A stretch of 64,000 bases of DNA from Citromicrobium sp. JLT1363 (GTDB lineage: Bacteria > Pseudomonadota > Alphaproteobacteria > Sphingomonadales > Sphingomonadaceae): positions 1 to 64,000 of the forward strand of contig NZ_AEUE01000004.1 of the NCBI RefSeq assembly GCF_000186705.1, written 5' to 3'. Shown here in pieces: positions 1-8,080 of the stretch. The notes under the pieces were generated by a model. That model was not told where the DNA came from. It worked only from the letters and a program-made list of their open reading frames with translations, and did no database searches. Within the stretch, counting starts at the first letter, position 1, and every line of letters begins with the position of its first letter. Position numbers and translations under genes: made by a program.

Positions 1-2139
1 GCGGCCAGGCGATGCTTCGCCATTCCCCTCTCCCAACCCTCTCCCCTCAAGGGGAGAGGGCTTTTCAGCGAAGACCGGCTTGATCAGTTCGAGATACCAG
101 TCGCAGAAGCGGTCCCACACGAAGTGGTAGATCGCGCTCGCGGCGGCGTCGAAGCGCAGGTCCGCCAGCGCCTTCTCAATTTCCGCCTTCGTTTCGATCA
201 CCTCGCCGATGATCCACGAATTGACCGCGAGGCGCGCGGGCGGTGCGGCGATGCTTTGCGATGCGCCGATGCCGTTGGTCTGGCAGAAGCGCACCGCGTT
301 CCACAGCTTGGTGGCGAAGTTGCGGTATCCCTCGACGCGGCTTTTATCCATCTTGATGTCGCGGCCCTGGCTTTCCATTGCCGCCATGAAGAAGCGCAGC
401 GCATCGGCGCCATACTTGTCCACCAGCGTCAGCGGATCGACCACGTTGCCCTTGGACTTGCTCATCTTCGAGCCGTCCTCGGCCCGCACCAGCCCGTGCA
501 GGTACAGCTTCTTCCACGGCTTGCTGCCAGTGTTGAAATAGCCCGCCATCAGCATGCGGGCATCCCAGAAGAACAGGATGTCGAAGCCAGAGATCAGCAG
601 GTTGTTGGGGTAGTGCTTTTCGAGCAGGTCGGTCTTTTCCGGCCAGCCGAGCGTGGCGAAGGGCCACAGTGCGGAGGAGAACCACGTGTCGAGCACGTCC
701 TCGTCCTGCACCAGAGCGACGCCCGGCCCGGCCAGGCTTTGTGCAGCCTCGGCATCCTCGGCCACGATCACGCGGCCTTCCGGCCCGTACCAGGCCGGAA
801 TGCGGTGGCCCCACCATAGCTGGCGAGAGACGCACCACGGCTGGATGTTCTCCATCCAGTTGAAGAAGGTCTTCTCCCAGGTTTTGGGGACGATCTCGAC
901 CTCGCCGGAGCGCACCGCCTCGATGGGCTTCTGCGCCAGCTTTTCGGCGTCGACATACCACTGGTCGGTCAGCCACGGTTCGATCACCACCCCGCCGCGA
1001 TCGCCGAAGGGCGTGGCGATCTGGCGCGGTTCGGCGTCATGCTCGATCTCTTCGCCCTTCTTGGTCTTCGCCACATGCGGGATCAGCAGGCCGTCCGCTT
1101 TCATCCGCGCGACCACGGCTTCGCGCGCGCCGTTCAGCTCGTCGCGGCGGAAGCGGTGCAGGCCGAGAAACTCCTCGGGCACCAGACCGTCCGCCGTCTG
1201 GCACACGTTCGCTTCGGCATCGAGCATGTTGAGCATGTCTGCGGGCGCAATCCCCGCGCGTTTGCCCACTTCGAAGTCGTTGAAATCGTGCCCCGGCGTG
1301 ATCTTCACCGCGCCCGATCCCAGCTCGGGATCGGCATGCTCGTCCGCCACGATGGGGATGCGGCGACCGGTGATCGGCAGGATCACGTGCTTGCCGATCA
1401 CGGACCTGTAGCGCTCGTCCGTCGGATGGACCGCCACCGCCATATCGGCGAGCATGGTTTCGGGCCGGGTGGTCGCAACCTCGATGTAATCGGCACCGCT
1501 ATCCAGCGTCACGCCGTCTTCCAGCGGATACTTGAAGTGCCAGAAGCCGCCCGGGATCGTCTGCTGCTCGACTTCCAGATCGGAAATCGCGGTCTTCAGT
1601 TTCGGATCCCAGTTCACCAGCCGCTTGTCGCGGTAGATCAGCCCGGCATTGTACATGTCCACGAAGGTCTTGGTGACGGCGCGGACGAAATGATCGTCCA
1701 TGGTGAACTGTTCGCGGCTCCAGTCCATCGAACAGCCCAGCCGGCGCAGCTGGCGCGTGATCGCGCCGCCGCTTTCGGCCTTCCATTCCCAGACCTTCTC
1801 GATGAATTCCTCGCGGCTGTAGTTGGTGCGCTTGTCCTGCTTCGCTTCCAGCTGGCGCTCGACCACCATCTGCGTGGCGATTCCGGCGTGGTCCATGCCC
1901 ACGACCCACAGCGCATCCTTGCCGCGCAGCCGTTCGTAACGGACGATGATGTCCTGCAGCGTGTTGTCCAGCGCGTGGCCGATATGCAGCGATCCCGTCA
2001 CGTTGGGCGGCGGGTTCACGATGGTGAAGGGCTCGGCATCGGGCCGCTCGGGCCGGAAACAGCCGTTCTCTTCCCAGTGGGAATACCAGCGCGCCTCGAT
2101 TTGCGCGGGGTCGAAGGTGGTCGAAAGCGTGTTCGTCAT
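1..2139 (-). CDS. valS: Valyl-tRNA synthetase, C-terminal part missing at the window edge
   Basis: Class I aminoacyl-tRNA synthetase that charges tRNA-Val in the cytoplasm. The frame opens at ATG 2137-2139 and is open to base 1, giving 713 codons; the last part of the protein lies beyond the left edge. The HIGH motif is at about residues 52-55 ([10 protein letters not shown]) and KMSKS at about residues 558-562 (bases 454-468). The anticodon-binding region begins with the typical [16 protein letters not shown]. Directly after this the frame runs through a palindromic repeat (bases 26-60), which codes for [12 protein letters not shown], a peptide not expected in ValS. The frame is not broken, so the gene is probably functional with an insertion in a surface loop. 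Identity is certain from the motifs; the functional effect of the insertion is unknown. Confidence 0.97.
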   Translation of the reverse strand, partial: MTNTLSTTFDPAQIEARWYSHWEENGCFRPERPDAEPFTIVNPPPNVTGSLHIGHALDNTLQDIIVRYERLRGKDALWVVGMDHAGIATQMVVERQLEAKQDKRTNYSREEFIEKVWEWKAESGGAITRQLRRLGCSMDWSREQFTMDDHFVRAVTKTFVDMYNAGLIYRDKRLVNWDPKLKTAISDLEVEQQTIPGGFWHFKYPLEDGVTLDSGADYIEVATTRPETMLADMAVAVHPTDERYRSVIGKHVILPITGRRIPIVADEHADPELGSGAVKITPGHDFNDFEVGKRAGIAPADMLNMLDAEANVCQTADGLVPEEFLGLHRFRRDELNGAREAVVARMKADGLLIPHVAKTKKGEEIEHDAEPRQIATPFGDRGGVVIEPWLTDQWYVDAEKLAQKPIEAVRSGEVEIVPKTWEKTFFNWMENIQPWCVSRQLWWGHRIPAWYGPEGRVIVAEDAEAAQSLAGPGVALVQDEDVLDTWFSSALWPFATLGWPEKTDLLEKHYPNNLLISGFDILFFWDARMLMAGYFNTGSKPWKKLYLHGLVRAEDGSKMSKSKGNVVDPLTLVDKYGADALRFFMAAMESQGRDIKMDKSRVEGYRNFATKLWNAVRFCQTNGIGASQSIAAPPARLAVNSWIIGEVIETKAEIEKALADLRFDAAASAIYHFVWDRFCDWYLELIKPVFAEKPSPLEGRGLGEGNGEASPGR
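26..60. repeat. GC-rich palindromic repeat inside valS
   Basis: A perfect 10-bp stem (CCCTCTCCCC at 37-46, GGGGAGAGGG at 51-60) with a TCAA loop is preceded by a partial direct copy, CCCCTCTCCC, at 26-35. Elements of this kind are common in intergenic DNA of sphingomonads and other proteobacteria. Here the repeat is in frame with valS and is read as [12 protein letters not shown]. Confidence 0.85.
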
Positions 2140-2221
2140 GGCGAATCCCATAAGCAGCGCAAACGCCGCTTGTCACCCAATGGCTTGTGATAGCCGCACT
2201 TTGCCCGCATAGCAGCGCGAG

Positions 2222-3334
2222 ATGGCGACCGAGGCGCAATACACGCTTGATCAGGGCGAGCAGGGCAGCGCGGTCCTGCGGCTTTCAGGCCCTTACCTGC
2301 TGTCCACCGTGGGCGAGGTCGATAAGGGTCTGCGCAAGCTCGACGCGCAGATCGCCGAGGTGGACCTGTCCGACGTGACGGAGATCGACACGGTGGGCGC
2401 ATGGTTTGCGTGCAGCCTGGCGCGCGACCATTCGGCCGAGATCGTCAATGCCAGCGAACGCGCGCAGCGGCTGATCGCGGCCGTGGGCGAGAGTGAGAAC
2501 AGCACGCCGCTGGCCGCACCGCGTCCGCCCCTCTTCGAGCGGGCAACCGGAACGATGGGCGACAAGGTGTTCGAAGCCGGGCGCGGCGTGACGGATATTC
2601 TCGGCTTCCTCGGCCAGATCATTTCGGGGTTCGGCGCGCTGGCACGCCATCCGCGCCGGTTCCGTTACCGCGCGCTGGTGGCCCAGTTCGAATCGGTCGG
2701 GATCAACGCCCTGCCGATCATCGGGCTGATGAGCTTCCTGATCGGGATCGTCATCGCGCAGCAGGGCGCCGCGCAGCTGGAGTATTTCGGGGCCGAGGCG
2801 CTGACGGTGAACCTCGTCGGGCGCATCACCCTGCGCGAACTGGGCGTGCTGATGACTGCGATCATGGTCGCGGGCCGCTCCGGCTCCGCCTTCGCCGCGC
2901 AGATCGGCACGATGAAGCTGACCGAGGAAATCGACGCGATGCGCACCATCGGCATCTCGCCGATAGAGGCGCTGGTCATCCCGCGCATCCTCGCCTGCGT
3001 CTTCATGATGGTGCTGCTGGGCTTCTATGCCTCGGTCATGGCGGTGATCGGCGGCGCCGTGATTTCGGACGTCATGCTGGGCATCCCGTTCTGGACCTTC
3101 CTGATGCGCATCCAGGAAGTGGTGCCGACCTACGATGTGTGGGTGGGCATGATCAAAGCGCCCGTTTTCGGCCTGATCATCGCACTCTCCGGCTGCTACC
3201 AGGGCATGCAGGTGCGCGGTAACTCCGAAGAGGTCGGCAAGCGCACGACCAGGGCGGTGGTCCAGGCGATCTTCACCGTGATCGTGCTGGACGCCTTCTT
3301 CGCGGTCTTCTTCACCAATGTGGGGTGGGCATGA
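2222..3334 (+). CDS. mlaE: MlaE-type lipid ABC transporter permease with N-terminal STAS-like domain
   Basis: Inner-membrane permease of an MCE/Mla-type phospholipid transporter, 370 residues. Residues about 15-100 look like a STAS domain (RLSGPYLLSTVGEVDKGL, DLSDVTEIDTVGAW). Residues about 130-370 form the MlaE permease core with several hydrophobic segments and the conserved stretch GRITLRELGVLMTAIMVAGR. In E. coli the STAS partner MlaB is a separate protein, so here it appears fused to the permease. The gene is the first of a four-gene plus-strand operon. Its TGA overlaps the ATG of the next gene (ATGA at 3331-3334), which suggests translational coupling. It starts divergently from valS. 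Confidence 0.92.
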   Translation: MATEAQYTLDQGEQGSAVLRLSGPYLLSTVGEVDKGLRKLDAQIAEVDLSDVTEIDTVGAWFACSLARDHSAEIVNASERAQRLIAAVGESENSTPLAAPRPPLFERATGTMGDKVFEAGRGVTDILGFLGQIISGFGALARHPRRFRYRALVAQFESVGINALPIIGLMSFLIGIVIAQQGAAQLEYFGAEALTVNLVGRITLRELGVLMTAIMVAGRSGSAFAAQIGTMKLTEEIDAMRTIGISPIEALVIPRILACVFMMVLLGFYASVMAVIGGAVISDVMLGIPFWTFLMRIQEVVPTYDVWVGMIKAPVFGLIIALSGCYQGMQVRGNSEEVGKRTTRAVVQAIFTVIVLDAFFAVFFTNVGWA

Positions 3335-4245
3335 ACAACCTGGTCGACGAAATCTTCGGCGGGAACAAGCCCGCCCACCACGAGCGTTTTCGCGGCGAAT
3401 ATCCGGTGCGTGTGCGTGGCCTCGTCAACCGCTTCGGCGACCAGACCATCCACGACGATCTCGATCTGGATCTGAAACGCGGGGAAATCCTGGGCGTGGT
3501 CGGCGGCTCGGGTACGGGCAAGTCGGTCCTGATGCGATCGATCATCGGCCTGCAGCAGCCCAACGAGGGCGAGATCGAGGTGTTCGGCCAGTCGATGACC
3601 GACGCGGAGCCGGACGAGGCGCTGGGCGTGCGCAACCGCTGGGGCGTATTGTTCCAGGGCGGGGCGCTGTTCTCTACCCTGACCGTGGGCGAGAACGTGG
3701 AAGTGCCGATCAAGCAGTTCTACCCCGATCTGGACCCCGAACTGACGCAGGAAATCGCGCGTTACAAGGTCGTCATGTCCGGTCTGCCGGAAGAGGCGAC
3801 GATCAAGTATCCGTCCGAGCTTTCGGGCGGGATGAAGAAGCGCGCCGGGCTCGCCCGTGCGCTGGCGCTGGACCCGGAACTGCTGTTTCTGGACGAGCCC
3901 ACCGCCGGCCTCGACCCCATCGGGGCCTCCGCGTTCGACCAGCTGACCAAGAGCCTCAAGCAGACTTTGGGCCTGACCGTGTTCCTCATCACCCACGATC
4001 TCGATACGCTGCACGAGATCTGCGACCGGGTGGCGGTGCTGGCGGACAACAAGGTGATCGCGGTCGATACCGTGCCCAACCTGATGAAGCTCGACCATCC
4101 CTGGATACAGGAATATTTCAACGGGCCGCGCGGTCGCGCCGCGCTGACCGCGCAGGCGCTCGACGAATTGCGCAAACACATGGACCTGCCGATCGCCGCG
4201 CAGACGGTCAAAGCGTTGGACAAGTCCGACGAGGGCGAGGCATAG
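3331..4245 (+). CDS. mlaF: MlaF-type ABC transporter ATP-binding protein
   Basis: Cytoplasmic ATPase that powers the MlaE permease; 304 residues from ATG 3331. A GTG two codons upstream is possible, but the ATG overlaps the stop of the preceding gene in the classic ATGA arrangement. Walker A is GGSGTGKS at residues 58-65, the Q-loop is in LFQGGALF near residue 109, the signature LSGGM at 164-168 and Walker B LLFLDEP at 184-190. LFQGGALFSTLTVGENV is typical of MlaF rather than of other ABC importers. About ten bases separate it from the MCE gene. The substrate is inferred from the operon to be phospholipid. Confidence 0.94.
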   Translation: MNNLVDEIFGGNKPAHHERFRGEYPVRVRGLVNRFGDQTIHDDLDLDLKRGEILGVVGGSGTGKSVLMRSIIGLQQPNEGEIEVFGQSMTDAEPDEALGVRNRWGVLFQGGALFSTLTVGENVEVPIKQFYPDLDPELTQEIARYKVVMSGLPEEATIKYPSELSGGMKKRAGLARALALDPELLFLDEPTAGLDPIGASAFDQLTKSLKQTLGLTVFLITHDLDTLHEICDRVAVLADNKVIAVDTVPNLMKLDHPWIQEYFNGPRGRAALTAQALDELRKHMDLPIAAQTVKALDKSDEGEA

Positions 4246-4255
4246 GGCGTAACAT

Positions 4256-5296
4256 ATGGAAACGAGAGCCAATCATGTCTGGGTGGGGGCGGTCACGCTG
4301 GCGATCCTCGTCGCGCTGGCGCTGTTCATTGTCTGGATTGCGCGACTGGGCGAAAACGACCGTACCGAGTACGATGTGTTCTTCGAACAGTCGGTCGAAG
4401 GGCTGTCCAACGGATCGCAGGTGACGTTCAACGGCGTGCCCGCAGGCGAAGTGCGCGACATTTCGATCTGGGATGCCGACATCCAGAAAGTGCGCGTGCG
4501 CATCGCGGTGAAGGACGATGTGCCCGTGCCGGTCTGCTCCACCGCGACCATGCTCAGTTCCTTCACCGGCGTTTCGACCATCCTGCTGGAAGGCCCGCGC
4601 GGGATGGACAACCAGCCGGTCGGCGATGGCCCCACCAGCATCGAAGGCCGGGTGGATTGCAGCAGGCTCGCCCGCAATCTCGAAGGCGCATTGCCCACGA
4701 TGTCGTGCGAGAACACGCCCTGTCCGCTGGAGGGGGTGCCGGCGATCCAGCCCAAGCAGGGTGGTTTCGGCGCGATCATCGCCGACGCACCGCGTCTGCT
4801 GGAACGCATTTCCGTCCTGACCGACCGGCTGAGCCAGGTCATGTCGCCGGAGAACCAGGAGCAACTGAGCGGAATCCTGCGCAACACCAACGCGATCACC
4901 GCCGAGGTTGCCGATGCATCGCCGCAGCTCGAGGGCGCGCTTGCCGAAATGCAGATCACCCTGCGCGAGGCGAGCGAGGCGCTGGACGCTTTCGAACAGG
5001 CGACCAATTCGACCAATGATCTGCTCAACCGCGAGGGCGAATCGCTCGCGGATGAACTGCGCAATACGCTGAAGACCGCGAACGAGACGGCCGAAACGCT
5101 CAATCAGACGCTGGAGCAGGCGCAGCCTGCGGTGCGCACGCTCAACGATCGCACGCTGCCTTCGGCCAACGCCACGCTGGAAGACCTGCAGGCGACCAGC
5201 CGATCGCTGCGCGATCTGACCCAGCGGCTTGAGGACAAGGGCGCGACCGATCTGCTGTCCTCTCCCAAGCTGCCCGATTACGAACCCGAGGACTAA
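4256..5296 (+). CDS. mlaD: MCE-domain (MlaD-type) periplasmic lipid-binding subunit
   Basis: Membrane-anchored substrate-binding subunit of the Mla/MCE transporter, 346 residues. One N-terminal membrane helix (about residues 9-29) is followed by an MCE domain at about 37-115 (FEQSVEGLSNGSQVTFNGVPAGEV). A long C-terminal part from about residue 190 is rich in Glu, Leu, Asn and Thr and looks helical or coiled coil, longer than in E. coli MlaD (about 180 residues). MCE proteins form hexameric rings in the periplasm that carry lipids between membranes. The long tail is typical of the longer alphaproteobacterial MCE proteins. Confidence 0.92.
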   Translation: METRANHVWVGAVTLAILVALALFIVWIARLGENDRTEYDVFFEQSVEGLSNGSQVTFNGVPAGEVRDISIWDADIQKVRVRIAVKDDVPVPVCSTATMLSSFTGVSTILLEGPRGMDNQPVGDGPTSIEGRVDCSRLARNLEGALPTMSCENTPCPLEGVPAIQPKQGGFGAIIADAPRLLERISVLTDRLSQVMSPENQEQLSGILRNTNAITAEVADASPQLEGALAEMQITLREASEALDAFEQATNSTNDLLNREGESLADELRNTLKTANETAETLNQTLEQAQPAVRTLNDRTLPSANATLEDLQATSRSLRDLTQRLEDKGATDLLSSPKLPDYEPED

Positions 5297-5301
5297 GCGC
5301 G

Positions 5302-5907
5302 ATGTCCCTTTTCCGCCCCACGATCCTCCGCCTGCCGTTTGCAGGGGCCGCCGCGCTGCTGCTGGCCGGCTGCATCAGCTTCGGCGAAGATCCGCCGCCC
5401 GCCTTGCTCACGCTGACGCCGGATGCGCAGATCGAAACCGGCACCGGACCCAGCGGCAACGCGACCGCGGCGCTTACCGTAATGCGGCCCGAAACGCCGG
5501 GCAGCCTCGCGGTGACGCGCGTGCCGGTGCAGGTCGATGCGTCGACCATCGCCTATCTGAAGGATGCGGTGTGGGTCGATCGGCCTGCCAAGCTGTTCCA
5601 GAACCTGCTGGTGACCACCATCCGCGAGCGGACCGGGCGGCTGGTGCTGGACGATGTGGAAAGCCGCGCCGGAACCGGCGTGATCCTGCGCGGAACCCTG
5701 CGCGACTTCGGCTATGACGCCAGCAGCGGCTCGGCTATCGTCACCTACGACGCGATCCGGGAAAGCAACGGCCGGCTGGAAACGCGGCGCTTCACGTCCC
5801 GCATATCGGGCGTTCCGGCAGAGGCGAGCCCGGTGGGCAATGCTCTCAACACCGCCGCCAACGCGGTTGCGCTGGATGTGGCCGAATGGATCGGCGGCGC
5901 GTCCTAA
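5302..5907 (+). CDS. ABC-type transport auxiliary lipoprotein
   Basis: Last gene of the Mla-like operon, 201 residues, beginning five bases after the MCE gene. A signal peptide ends in the lipobox LLAGC with the lipidated Cys at residue 24. The rest resembles the PqiC/ABC-auxiliary lipoprotein family, which partners MCE systems at the outer membrane: VPVQVDASTIAYLKDAVWVDRPAKLFQNLL matches its usual opening strand and helix. It probably replaces the MlaC/MlaA role in this operon, but that is inference. Its stop overlaps the stop of the convergent ATP12 gene by four bases, so there is no room for a conventional terminator. Confidence 0.82.
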   Translation: MSLFRPTILRLPFAGAAALLLAGCISFGEDPPPALLTLTPDAQIETGTGPSGNATAALTVMRPETPGSLAVTRVPVQVDASTIAYLKDAVWVDRPAKLFQNLLVTTIRERTGRLVLDDVESRAGTGVILRGTLRDFGYDASSGSAIVTYDAIRESNGRLETRRFTSRISGVPAEASPVGNALNTAANAVALDVAEWIGGAS

Positions 5908-6605
5908 ACGGCTGAACGCGCAGCGCGGGCGAAAGCCAGCGCGCGGGTGAATTCGGCTTCGCGGGCGTTGCGCCGGGCAAGCGCCTCTTCGTCCGTGCCC
6001 CATTGTTCGGCCTGGAAATCCTCTTCCAGATTGGCCGCGGCCCATAATGCCTGCGCGTCGGCATCGTCCTTCAGCCCCGCCAGCGCCGCGCACAGCGATG
6101 CCGCGAGCGATGCGGCCGCGTCCAGTCCCGCCAGTACGAAGGCATTCTCTGCTTCCAGCCGCGTGCGGATCGCCGCATGGCTGGCTTCGGGCTGAGGACG
6201 ATGCGTGATCGAATGCGTGCGGTTGAGCGTAATGCCGAGGTCTTCCTCGATCCCCGTCACGATCGGCTCCCACATCTTCGCCTGACGACGCGCGACCGCT
6301 TCATCGGGCTCCGCGCGATAGCAGAGCGTGTCGCCGTCGGCGAAGCCGAGCAGGCGGGAAACGACGCTCTCCCGCTCTTTCGAGAGCGTGTCCAGCGCCC
6401 GGTCGGCAAGGTCGCGCATCGGGAAGTGATCGGGCTGCACCTCGTCCGGCGCATCTGCCCATTCCGCGCGCAGCACTTCGCCCAGCGCCTGCGTGGGCAC
6501 CACCTGGGGCGATCCGCAGCGCGTCTTCACGGCGCGCTCGTCCAGCCAGACCTGCCAGCCGCCGTCTGCTTCCCGCAGCGTCGCTTCCGTCCAGAACCGC
6601 TTCAC
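5904..6605 (-). CDS. ATP12-family F1-ATPase assembly chaperone
   Basis: Putative chaperone of the ATP12 family (233 residues), which in mitochondria and alphaproteobacteria assists assembly of the F1 alpha subunit. FYT-like N-terminal strand pattern (WQVWLDERAVKTR), PMRDLADRALDTL and the C-terminal WAAANLEEDFQAEQWG are typical of the family. The start is GTG, overlapping the stop of the preceding small membrane gene (GTGA), so it is translationally coupled. It lies in a minus-strand run with RNA-modification and phosphatase genes, an arrangement I believe is common in Sphingomonadales. Assignment is from sequence pattern. Confidence 0.9.
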   Translation of the reverse strand: MKRFWTEATLREADGGWQVWLDERAVKTRCGSPQVVPTQALGEVLRAEWADAPDEVQPDHFPMRDLADRALDTLSKERESVVSRLLGFADGDTLCYRAEPDEAVARRQAKMWEPIVTGIEEDLGITLNRTHSITHRPQPEASHAAIRTRLEAENAFVLAGLDAAASLAASLCAALAGLKDDADAQALWAAANLEEDFQAEQWGTDEEALARRNAREAEFTRALAFARAARSAV

Positions 6606-6835
6606 CGGCGCTCACTCTTCCAGCGTTTGGCCAGCATGATCGGCACCACGAAGAACAGCAGCGGGCCGGTGACGAACAGCACCGGGCCGATCCAGCCATC
6701 GTCGCCCGTGCGCCCCACGACCATCATTGCGCCGAGGAAGGTGACGAAGATCCCGCCGAGCCGGATGAACTGGAGCGTCCAGTAACGCCGGGCGGCGATG
6801 GTAACTTCGGCTTGCGAGCGATCATCATCCTTCAA
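6602..6835 (-). CDS. Small two-helix membrane protein, function unknown
   Basis: A 77-residue protein with two hydrophobic segments (about residues 25-42 and 48-67) separated by GRTGDDGW and ending in a basic tail (KRWKSERR). The only plausible start in frame is TTG at 6833-6835, inside the last codons of the upstream HAD phosphatase gene, while its stop overlaps the GTG of the ATP12 gene. This packing argues for a real, coupled gene. I do not recognise a family. The odd start codon and the overlap suggest low, coupled translation. Confidence 0.7.
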   Translation of the reverse strand: MKDDDRSQAEVTIAARRYWTLQFIRLGGIFVTFLGAMMVVGRTGDDGWIGPVLFVTGPLLFFVVPIMLAKRWKSERR

Positions 6836-7484
6836 GGAGCATCTCCCTCAGGTCCGCGGGTTTCTCTGCGACAGCCGCAGCCCCTGCACGCAACAGCTCT
6901 GCCGGTTCGTGGTAGCCCCAAGCGACGCCGATCGGCTTCACGCCTGCGGCCTTGGCCATTTCGATATCGAAGCTGGTATCGCCGATCATCACCGCGTCGA
7001 CGGGGGTGGCGAGGCACTCGTCCAGCGCCGCTTCCAGCATCGCAGGATGCGGTTTGGAAGGGTGGCGGTCCGCCGCCTGCAGGCTGTCGAACACACCCTC
7101 CAGCCCATGCGTCTCGATGGTCGCGCGCAGCCCCCGGTCGGACTTGCCCGTCGCCACGGCGAGCGCCCAGCCTGCATCGCGCAGGGAAAGCAGCATCTCG
7201 CGAATATCGGGGTAGAGCGGTTCGCGCAGCGCGCCGCTCTCGCGCGTGGCGCGGAAATGCGCCTTGTACGCATCGACCACCGCGACGGATTGATCGCGCG
7301 TGGCATCGGGGGCCAGCTTCATCACCGCCTGCGGCAGGCTCAGCCCCACGATCCGGCGAACCGCATTCCGGTCGGGCGCGGGCAGACCGCCTTGCGCAAA
7401 GGCGGCCTCCATCGAATCGCACACCGCCGCCTGCCCGTCGACCAGCGTGCCGTCGCAATCGAACACTGCCAGCTTCACGCTCAT
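6825..7484 (-). CDS. HAD-superfamily hydrolase, phosphoglycolate-phosphatase-like
   Basis: HAD phosphatase of 219 residues. Motif I is FDCDGTLVDG with the nucleophile Asp9 and general acid Asp11; a helical cap follows; motif II is VATGKS and motif IV is GDTSFDIEMAKAAG. This is the layout of Gph-type phosphoglycolate phosphatases and beta-phosphoglucomutase relatives; the exact substrate cannot be read from sequence. Start ATG 7482-7484 overlaps the stop of the PaiB-like gene (ATGA). Confidence 0.9.
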   Translation of the reverse strand: MSVKLAVFDCDGTLVDGQAAVCDSMEAAFAQGGLPAPDRNAVRRIVGLSLPQAVMKLAPDATRDQSVAVVDAYKAHFRATRESGALREPLYPDIREMLLSLRDAGWALAVATGKSDRGLRATIETHGLEGVFDSLQAADRHPSKPHPAMLEAALDECLATPVDAVMIGDTSFDIEMAKAAGVKPIGVAWGYHEPAELLRAGAAAVAEKPADLREMLLEG

Positions 7485-8080
7485 ACCCCGGGCATCCCCA
7501 TCATCGCTGCGATGGCGGGTCGGCCTGCAGCCGTCTGGCCATCGGCAATGCGGGCGCGTTCCGCGTCGCTCTTCTTCTGCGACAGCTTGAAGGTGGGGCG
7601 CCACGCCTGCACCTCCATCTCGAAACCAACGATCCCCCGGAACAGCTTGCTCCAGGTCGTTTCGCTCGATTCCGTGGCCTGCCACGGCTCGCCGCCCATG
7701 CGCGTCTCGTGCTTTTCGATGATCGCATGGAGAAACGCTTCGAGCCCCTCTGGCGCCATGCGCCGCACGCGGCCTTCCATTTCCAGCGCGACGTAATCCC
7801 ACGTAGGCACCGTATCGCGGTTGTCGTACCAGCGCGGCGAGACGTAGGCATCGGGGCCGTTGACCGTCACCAGCGCGGTGGCGCCGTCGAGATGGCGGGC
7901 CAGCGCATTGCCGCGCGCAAGGTGGAACTGCACCGCGCCGTCGCCGGTCGACATCAGCGGGGTATGCGCCACGCGCGGGCCATCGGGCGTGGTCAGGAAC
8001 ACCATGCCGAAGCCGATCTGGTCGATCAGCGCCTCGAACACTTCCCGGTCTTCGCTGCGAAAGAGCGGGTTGGGGTGCAT
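7481..8080 (-). CDS. PaiB-family FMN-binding negative transcriptional regulator
   Basis: A 199-residue protein with the PaiB pattern: MHPNPLFR at the N terminus, FLTTPDGPRVAHTPLM, the conserved YVSPRWY and VPTWDYVALEMEGRV, and a C-terminal KLSQKKSDAERARI. The family has an FMN-binding split-barrel fold and is named for a repressor of protease and sporulation genes in Bacillus subtilis; in proteobacteria the role is not established. The start codon shares one base with the stop of the pseudouridine synthase gene upstream, and its own stop overlaps the HAD phosphatase start. Confidence 0.9.
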   Translation of the reverse strand: MHPNPLFRSEDREVFEALIDQIGFGMVFLTTPDGPRVAHTPLMSTGDGAVQFHLARGNALARHLDGATALVTVNGPDAYVSPRWYDNRDTVPTWDYVALEMEGRVRRMAPEGLEAFLHAIIEKHETRMGGEPWQATESSETTWSKLFRGIVGFEMEVQAWRPTFKLSQKKSDAERARIADGQTAAGRPAIAAMMGMPGV

